In this document: one piece after another, positions 59,376 through 64,000 of the stretch | Numbering within the stretch: position 1 is the first letter of the stretch | Layout: the number at the start of each line of letters is the position of its first letter | NCBI RefSeq assembly: GCF_026344005.1 | Contig: NZ_JAPKNH010000002.1 | Span: 806,001 to 870,000 of the forward strand | Source of the DNA: Kaistia terrae | Lineage (GTDB): Bacteria > Pseudomonadota > Alphaproteobacteria > Rhizobiales > Kaistiaceae | DNA: 64,000 bases | Direction: 5' to 3' | Notes under the pieces: generated by a model | The model's input: only the letters and a program-made list of their open reading frames with translations | What the model was told of the DNA's origin: nothing | Databases searched by the model: none | Position numbers and translations under genes: made by a program

Positions 59376-60920
59376 TCAGGCCGCCTGCGGCCTCGGGGTT
59401 TCATCGGCCCAGACATGGCCGGTGACGGCGGCGATCAGCCGGTCTTCGCTGAACTCGCTCTCGGCGATCTCGCCGGTGAGGCGGCCATCGGCGATGGTCA
59501 GGATGCGGTGCGAGACGCCGATGATCTCGGGCATCTCGGAGGAGATGACGATGACGGCGAGGCCGCTTTCGGCGAGCTTGGCGATCAGGCCGTGGATCTC
59601 CGCCTTGGCGCCGACATCGACGCCGCGCGTCGGCTCGTCGAGGATCAGGAGCTTGGGCGCCACGGCGAGCCACTTGGCGATGACGATCTTCTGCTGGTTG
59701 CCGCCCGAAAGCGTCAGCACCGGCTGCTTCGGGCCGGCCGTGCTGATCGAGAGCCGCTTGCGGTAATCCTCGAACAGCAGGCCTTCGAGGCCGGAGGCGA
59801 TGACGCCGAGGCGGCTGACGCGGCCGAGATTGGGGAGCGCAAGGTTGTCGCTGCCGCCGAGGCCGAGCACCAGGCCCTGATGCTTGCGGTCCTCGGGGAC
59901 CAGGCCGATGCCGAGCGCGATCGCGTCGCGCGGCGAGCGGATCGAGCGGACCTCGCCCTCCCAGCTTAGGGTGCCGGATTCGAGCGGGCGAATGCCGAAG
60001 ATCGCCTCGGCGATCTCGGTGCGGCCGGAGCCGACGAGGCCGTAGAGGCCGACGATCTCGCCGCGATGCACGTTGAAGCTGATGTCGCGCACCGGGCCCG
60101 AGGTGAGCCCTTCGACGCGCAGCAGTTCGGCGCCTTCCTGCCGCTCGGCGCGGATGAAGTAGTGGTCGAGGTCGCGCCCGATCATCAACCGGGTGACCTC
60201 GTCCTCGTTCGATTGCCGGGTTGTCAGGCCGCCGGAGACCTTGCCATCGCGTAGCACCGTGATGCGGTCGCTGATCTCGAAGATCTCGCGCATCTTGTGC
60301 GAGATATAGACGGTGGTGACGCCGCTTTCCGACAGGCGGCGAATGGTCTGGAACAGGTGGTCTGCTTCCTGCTGGGTCAGAGAGGCGGTCGGCTCGTCGA
60401 AGATGACGATGGACGACTGGAAGGCGACGGCGCGGGCGATCTCGACCAGCTGCTGGCGGGCGATCGACAGGGTCGAGACGATGTCGTCCGGCCCGAAGTC
60501 GCAGCCGAGCCGGTCGAGCGCCTGGCGGGTGTCGGCGCGCAGCCTTGCGCCGTCGACCCGGCCGAAGCGCTTGAGCGGCAGGCTGCCGAGAAAGATGTTC
60601 TCGGCAACGCTGAGTTCGGGCACCAGCGACAGTTCCTGGTGGATCAGGAGAATGCCGAGCTGCTTGGCGGCGAGCGGATCGGTCAGGGCCACGTCGCGGC
60701 CGTCATAGCGGATGACGCCGCCATCCGGCTGGTAGACCCCGGCCAGGATCTTCATCAGCGTCGACTTGCCGGCTCCGTTCTCGCCGCAAAGGGCATGGAC
60801 CTCGCCCTTGCGGAGGGTGAAGCTGACATCGTCCAGGGCGCGCACGCCGGGGAAGCTCTTGGAGATCCCGGAAGCGCTGAGGATGACGTCGTCGGTCGGC
60901 TGCGTTGCTGAATTCGTCAT
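59376..60920 (-). CDS. Sugar ABC transporter ATP-binding protein (RbsA/XylG-type)
   Basis: A 514-residue ATPase with two nucleotide-binding halves, as in RbsA. First half: Walker A CGENGAGKSTLMKILAG, signature STLSIARQQLVEIARAV and Walker B SIVIFDEPTASLT. Second half: degenerate Walker A GLVGSGRTEIAEAIFG (no KS) and signature LSGGNQQKIVIAKWLAV with Walker B LLILDEPTRGVD. The degenerate second site is normal in this family. It drives uptake of a pentose or related sugar with the permease at 62977-63984. Confidence 0.92.
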   Translation of the reverse strand: MTNSATQPTDDVILSASGISKSFPGVRALDDVSFTLRKGEVHALCGENGAGKSTLMKILAGVYQPDGGVIRYDGRDVALTDPLAAKQLGILLIHQELSLVPELSVAENIFLGSLPLKRFGRVDGARLRADTRQALDRLGCDFGPDDIVSTLSIARQQLVEIARAVAFQSSIVIFDEPTASLTQQEADHLFQTIRRLSESGVTTVYISHKMREIFEISDRITVLRDGKVSGGLTTRQSNEDEVTRLMIGRDLDHYFIRAERQEGAELLRVEGLTSGPVRDISFNVHRGEIVGLYGLVGSGRTEIAEAIFGIRPLESGTLSWEGEVRSIRSPRDAIALGIGLVPEDRKHQGLVLGLGGSDNLALPNLGRVSRLGVIASGLEGLLFEDYRKRLSISTAGPKQPVLTLSGGNQQKIVIAKWLAVAPKLLILDEPTRGVDVGAKAEIHGLIAKLAESGLAVIVISSEMPEIIGVSHRILTIADGRLTGEIAESEFSEDRLIAAVTGHVWADETPRPQAA

Positions 60921-60934
60921 GGCCGGGTTCCGCC

Positions 60935-61927
60935 TCAGATCGCCGGACGCGGATACTGGTCGATGGTTTCCTTGGTGAACTTCGGCGTGTCGAAGAACAC
61001 CTTCTTCGGCACATCTTCGCCCTCGATCACCTTGAGCGCGGTGCGGATGGCGCTGCGCGCATCTTCCTCGGGTGCCTGGATCGACGAGCCGTAATAGATG
61101 CCGCCGGCCTTGATCGCGTCGTAGCCGGCGCTGAAGACGTTGCCGGACGTGACCTTGATCTTGTCCTTGTCGATCTTGCCGGCCGCGATCGCCGCGTCGA
61201 TCGCGTTGAGGGCGCCGAGCGCCACGCCGTCATCGGCGCCGATCAGGCCGTCGATCGTGTTGCCGAAGCGCGAGATGTAGGCCTCGGTCACGGCCTGCGC
61301 CTTTTCGCGCTTCCAGTCGGAGGGCTGCGAATCCAGGATCTTGATGTCGGGGAACTTGCCGAGCGCGTCGCGATTGCCCTTTTCGCGCTCGATCGAGGCG
61401 GAGCCGCCGGGATTGCCGGTGATCAGCACGACATTGCCCTTGCCGCCCAGCGCCTCGGCCAGCAGCTCGCCGGCATGCAGGCCGGTGATGTACTGGTTCG
61501 GGCCGGAGAAGGCGGCGATGTACGGTTCGCCGGCCGGATCGATCACCGAGTTGGAGATGACGACCGGGATGCCGGCAGCATGCGCCTCGCTCACCGCCGG
61601 AATGACCGTCTTGGCGTTGCTCGGCAAGACGATGATCGCATCGACCTGCTGGGCGATCAGGTCGCGGATGTTGTTGGGCTGGCGGGTCACGTCGCCCTGC
61701 GAATCCAGGATGACGGTCTTCACGCCGAGCCCTTCGGTGAAGCTCTTGAAGGTAGTGTCGTAGACCGTGCCATAGGGGTTCACGAGATCGAACGACAGGC
61801 CGATCGTGATCTCCTTCAGCGGTTTCTTCAGCGGCGCCTTCAGGAAGTCGGGAGCATCCTGCGCGAGGGCGGGCCCCGCGACGAACATGGCGGCCATGGC
61901 GATGGCGGCCAGGAAATGGGAACGCAT
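60935..61927 (-). CDS. Sugar ABC transporter substrate-binding protein 1
   Basis: A 330-residue periplasmic binding protein of the ribose/LacI-like type (family 1 periplasmic). Signal peptide FLAAIAMAAMFVAGPALAQ, then ITIGLSFDLVNPYGTVYDTT, DAIIVLPSNAKTVIPAVSEA near 98 and LGGKGNVVLITGNPGGSASI near 160. Start at ATG 61927 with AAGGAG 6 bases upstream. It is a clear paralogue of the next binding protein, sharing DWKREKAQ-V-TEA-ISRFG and several other blocks. Confidence 0.88.
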   Translation of the reverse strand: MRSHFLAAIAMAAMFVAGPALAQDAPDFLKAPLKKPLKEITIGLSFDLVNPYGTVYDTTFKSFTEGLGVKTVILDSQGDVTRQPNNIRDLIAQQVDAIIVLPSNAKTVIPAVSEAHAAGIPVVISNSVIDPAGEPYIAAFSGPNQYITGLHAGELLAEALGGKGNVVLITGNPGGSASIEREKGNRDALGKFPDIKILDSQPSDWKREKAQAVTEAYISRFGNTIDGLIGADDGVALGALNAIDAAIAAGKIDKDKIKVTSGNVFSAGYDAIKAGGIYYGSSIQAPEEDARSAIRTALKVIEGEDVPKKVFFDTPKFTKETIDQYPRPAI

Positions 61928-61975
61928 CAAGGTCTCCTTGGCCCGGGGGAGGCCGGGCGGTTCGAGGAACGAGGC

Positions 61976-62941
61976 TCAGAAATTCGGGATCGGGGTCTGG
62001 TCGATGTTGGCGCGCGAGAAGGCCGGCGTTTCGTAGAACTGGCTCTTCGGCACGGTCTCGCCGTCGATGATCCGGACGGCGGTGGTGAGCGCCAGGGCGG
62101 CGTCCTGCTCCGGCGGCATCAGCACGGAGCCATAGAACGAGCCGCCCTTCTTGATCGTCTGGTAACCCTCGGCGAAGGCTGCGCCGGAGGTGACCTTGAT
62201 GTGGTCGGCCTGGACGCGGCCCGAAACCACGGCGGCGTCGATCGCGCTCAGCGCGCCGAGGCTGATGCCGTCGTCATTGGCGCAGATGCCGTCGATCTTG
62301 TCGCCGAAGCGGGAGATCAGGGCCTCGGTGACGGTCTGCGCCTTTTCGCGCTTCCAGTCGGTCGGCTGTGAATCCAGCACCTCGATACCGGGATGCTTGG
62401 CCAGCGCATCGCGGCAGCCGCGTTCGCGCTCGATCGAGGATTCGGTGCCCGGCGTGCCGGTCAGGATGACGACGCGGCCCTTGCCGCCGAGCGCTTCGGC
62501 GAGCAGTTCGCCCGAGCGGAAGCCGGTCAGGTGATGGTCCGGGCCGGTCCAGGCCACGACGTATTTTTCGCCCGACTCGTCGACCCGGCCGTTCGACAGC
62601 ACGATCGGAATCCCGGCGTCGTGGGCTTCGCGCACCGCCGGGATGACGGCCTTCTTGTTGTTGGGAAGTAGGACGATGGCGTCGACCTGCTGGGCGACCA
62701 GGTCGCGCAGATTGTTGCTCTGGCGGGGGACGTCGCCCTGCGAGTCGAGCACGACGATCTTGATGCCGAGTTCGCCTGCCGTCTTCTTGAAGGCGGCGTC
62801 GTAGGCGGCGGCCCAGGGATTGACCAGGTCGAAGGCGAGGCCGACCGTGATGTCGCCGCGCGGCTTGGGTTCGGCGGAGGCGGCGAGCGGGCTGACGACC
62901 AGCGTCGCCAGGGCTGTCACGGTAAGCAGGATATTGCGCAT
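61976..62941 (-). CDS. Sugar ABC transporter substrate-binding protein 2 (tandem paralogue)
   Basis: A 321-residue binding protein of the same type as its downstream neighbour: signal peptide LTVTALATLVVSPLAASA, then ITVGLAFDLVNPWAAAYDAA, DAIVLLPNNKKAVIPAVREA and LGGKGRVVILTGTPGTESSI. The two share most conserved positions by eye but differ in the ligand-pocket segment before residue 150 (WTGPDHHLTG here, FSGPNQYITG there), so they may bind different sugars for one permease. It starts at the ATG at 62941, 35 bases after the permease stop. Confidence 0.88.
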   Translation of the reverse strand: MRNILLTVTALATLVVSPLAASAEPKPRGDITVGLAFDLVNPWAAAYDAAFKKTAGELGIKIVVLDSQGDVPRQSNNLRDLVAQQVDAIVLLPNNKKAVIPAVREAHDAGIPIVLSNGRVDESGEKYVVAWTGPDHHLTGFRSGELLAEALGGKGRVVILTGTPGTESSIERERGCRDALAKHPGIEVLDSQPTDWKREKAQTVTEALISRFGDKIDGICANDDGISLGALSAIDAAVVSGRVQADHIKVTSGAAFAEGYQTIKKGGSFYGSVLMPPEQDAALALTTAVRIIDGETVPKSQFYETPAFSRANIDQTPIPNF

Positions 62942-62976
62942 CAGGCAGATCTCATTTTCGGAAGGGAGGAAGGCGT

Positions 62977-63984
62977 TCAGCCCTGGCGCGGCTTGCGCGA
63001 GAACTGGGTGTCGAAGAACAAGGCGAGGATGAGCGCGCCACCGATCGTGACGAGCACGTAGTAGGCAGGGACGTGGATCATGTTCAGGCCGTTGCGGAGC
63101 GAGGCGAGCAGCAGCACGCCGCCCAGCGTGTTGACGATCCGGCCTGAGCCGCCGCTGAGCTTGGTGCCGCCGAGCACGACGGCGGCGATCGCCCAGCCCT
63201 CGTAGCCGAGGCCGAAGGCCGGCATGGCGGCGCCCATATTGGCGGCCATGGCGATGCCGCAGAAGGCCGCGAGCAGGCCGGAGATGGCGAAGCCGATGAT
63301 GACGTGGCGCGAGACGCGCACGCCGGCATTCACGGCTGCCGTGCGGTTGCCGCCGATGGCGTAGGTCTCGCGGCCGTATTTCGTGTGTTTCAGCACGTAG
63401 TGGCCGATCGCCAGCAGCGCCAGGAACAGCAGCGCGATGGCGTGGATGCGGCCGATGCGCAGCGCGCCCAGCTCGTTGAACAGGTCGATTGAGGCCGAGA
63501 TCGATTCCTCGCCGGCAAAGGCGAAGGCGAGGCCTTTGATGCCGATCATGCCGGCCAGCGTGACGATGAAGGAATCGATGCCGGCGCGTTCGACCAGGAA
63601 GCCGTTGAGCAGGCCGATGGCGAGGCCGGCGCCGAGCCCGATCGCGATCGGCAGCCAGAGGCCGAGGCTCGGTTGCAGCCCGACGGCGAGGCAGGCGGCG
63701 AGGCCCGCGACCGAACCGACCGTCAGGTCGATGTTGCGGCTGATGATGAGGAGGGTCAGGCCGATGCTGAGGAAGCCGAAGAAGGCGGCCTGCAGCAGGA
63801 TGTTCGAGAGGTTGAACACGCTGAGGAAATGCGGGCTCTTCAGGCTGAAGAAGACCAGCGCGGCGGCGAGGAAGATCCAGACCGGGTAGCGTCGCGCCCA
63901 GAGGCCGATGGCGGTCAGCGCGGTGGCTGCCCAGTTGGTGCTGTCGCGGCCGAGGCCGTCGATCGGTTCGGAGACGGCGCTCAT
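62977..63984 (-). CDS. Sugar ABC transporter permease (RbsC-type)
   Basis: A 335-residue membrane permease with about ten hydrophobic segments, RbsC-like: FGFLSIGLTLLIISRNIDLTVGSVAGL near residues 69-95 (in part) is the conserved entry and GRETYAIGGNRTAAVNAGVRV and EGWAIAAVVLGGTKLSGGSG later are diagnostic. Its ATG overlaps the stop of the gene entering from the right edge by 4 bases. It serves the two binding proteins and the double-domain ATPase downstream. Confidence 0.9.
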   Translation of the reverse strand: MSAVSEPIDGLGRDSTNWAATALTAIGLWARRYPVWIFLAAALVFFSLKSPHFLSVFNLSNILLQAAFFGFLSIGLTLLIISRNIDLTVGSVAGLAACLAVGLQPSLGLWLPIAIGLGAGLAIGLLNGFLVERAGIDSFIVTLAGMIGIKGLAFAFAGEESISASIDLFNELGALRIGRIHAIALLFLALLAIGHYVLKHTKYGRETYAIGGNRTAAVNAGVRVSRHVIIGFAISGLLAAFCGIAMAANMGAAMPAFGLGYEGWAIAAVVLGGTKLSGGSGRIVNTLGGVLLLASLRNGLNMIHVPAYYVLVTIGGALILALFFDTQFSRKPRQG

Positions 63985-64000
63985 ACCAGGACCTTCTTGC
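63981..64000 (-). CDS. Last residues of the next gene of the sugar operon (partial)
   Basis: Only the end of the frame is in the window: KKVLV then TGA at 63981-63983, overlapping the permease start (ATGA). It shows that another gene precedes the permease in the same operon. It cannot be named. Confidence 0.5.

Noticed and set aside
57654-59969. A 771-residue open frame on the plus strand across LysR, aldehyde dehydrogenase and ABC ATPase genes
   Set aside because: It is antisense to clear genes and has the low-complexity Arg/Asp/Gly composition expected from GC-rich codon position bias.

Overview
This 64 kb window has the high GC content, dense overlapping gene packing and gene repertoire of a free-living alphaproteobacterium, most likely of the order Hyphomicrobiales (Rhizobiales). 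The pointers are Usg, the Anbu peptidase cluster, a SitABCD manganese transporter under Mur/Fur-like palindromes, and many Pot-, Ehu-, Ssu- and Rbs-type ABC importers with LysR, MocR and ArsR regulators. No rRNA, prophage, insertion sequence or CRISPR array was seen. One RNA gene, tRNA-Leu(UAA), is present. The genus cannot be fixed from the sequence alone.

Layout. 0-2.8 kb: the end of a molybdenum hydroxylase maturation operon (two split XdhC parts and a MoeA-like/MocA-like fusion). 2.8-5.7 kb: SRPBCC protein, SDR with divergent LysR, and Usg. 5.8-10 kb: the four-gene Anbu cluster (Anbu, transglutaminase-like, alpha-E, circularly permuted ATP-grasp). 10.4-17.4 kb: VOC protein, aldo/keto reductase, an orphan amino-acid binding protein overlapping an L,D-transpeptidase, then GntP permease and patatin. 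17.6-21.2 kb: sitABCD. 21.4-28.1 kb: radC, map, cinA-like, gpt, an acidic hypothetical gene, EamA with divergent LysR, an unrecognised gene and the tRNA.

29.3-43.2 kb is the most unusual region. It has two facing catabolic or uptake modules. Module A is a Pot-type ABC importer, an FAD amine oxidase-like enzyme, a PhzF-type isomerase and (convergent) an M24-fold protein without most of the metal ligands. Module B is an Ehu-like polar-solute importer, an amidase and an orphan EctC (ectoine synthase) that keeps the described active-site residues although no ectA or ectB is nearby. Module B diverges from a MocR/GabR-family regulator, as ectoine loci controlled by EnuR do. The two modules carry different repeated promoter elements. 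My inference is an ectoine-related import, salvage or breakdown locus with an unsettled pathway.

43.2-57.8 kb is a sulfur-directed block: an Ssu-like importer with an LLM monooxygenase and ThiM; a sulfurtransferase and an ABM monooxygenase divergent from an ArsR regulator with two matched operators; and an eight-gene operon (LysR, acyl-CoA dehydrogenase-like, LLM monooxygenase, GST-zeta, BisC-type molybdoenzyme, two flavin reductases, His-rich cupin) that looks like an organosulfur-scavenging pathway. 57.9-64 kb: an aldehyde dehydrogenase and an Rbs-type sugar importer with two tandem paralogous binding proteins; the window ends inside the next gene of that operon.
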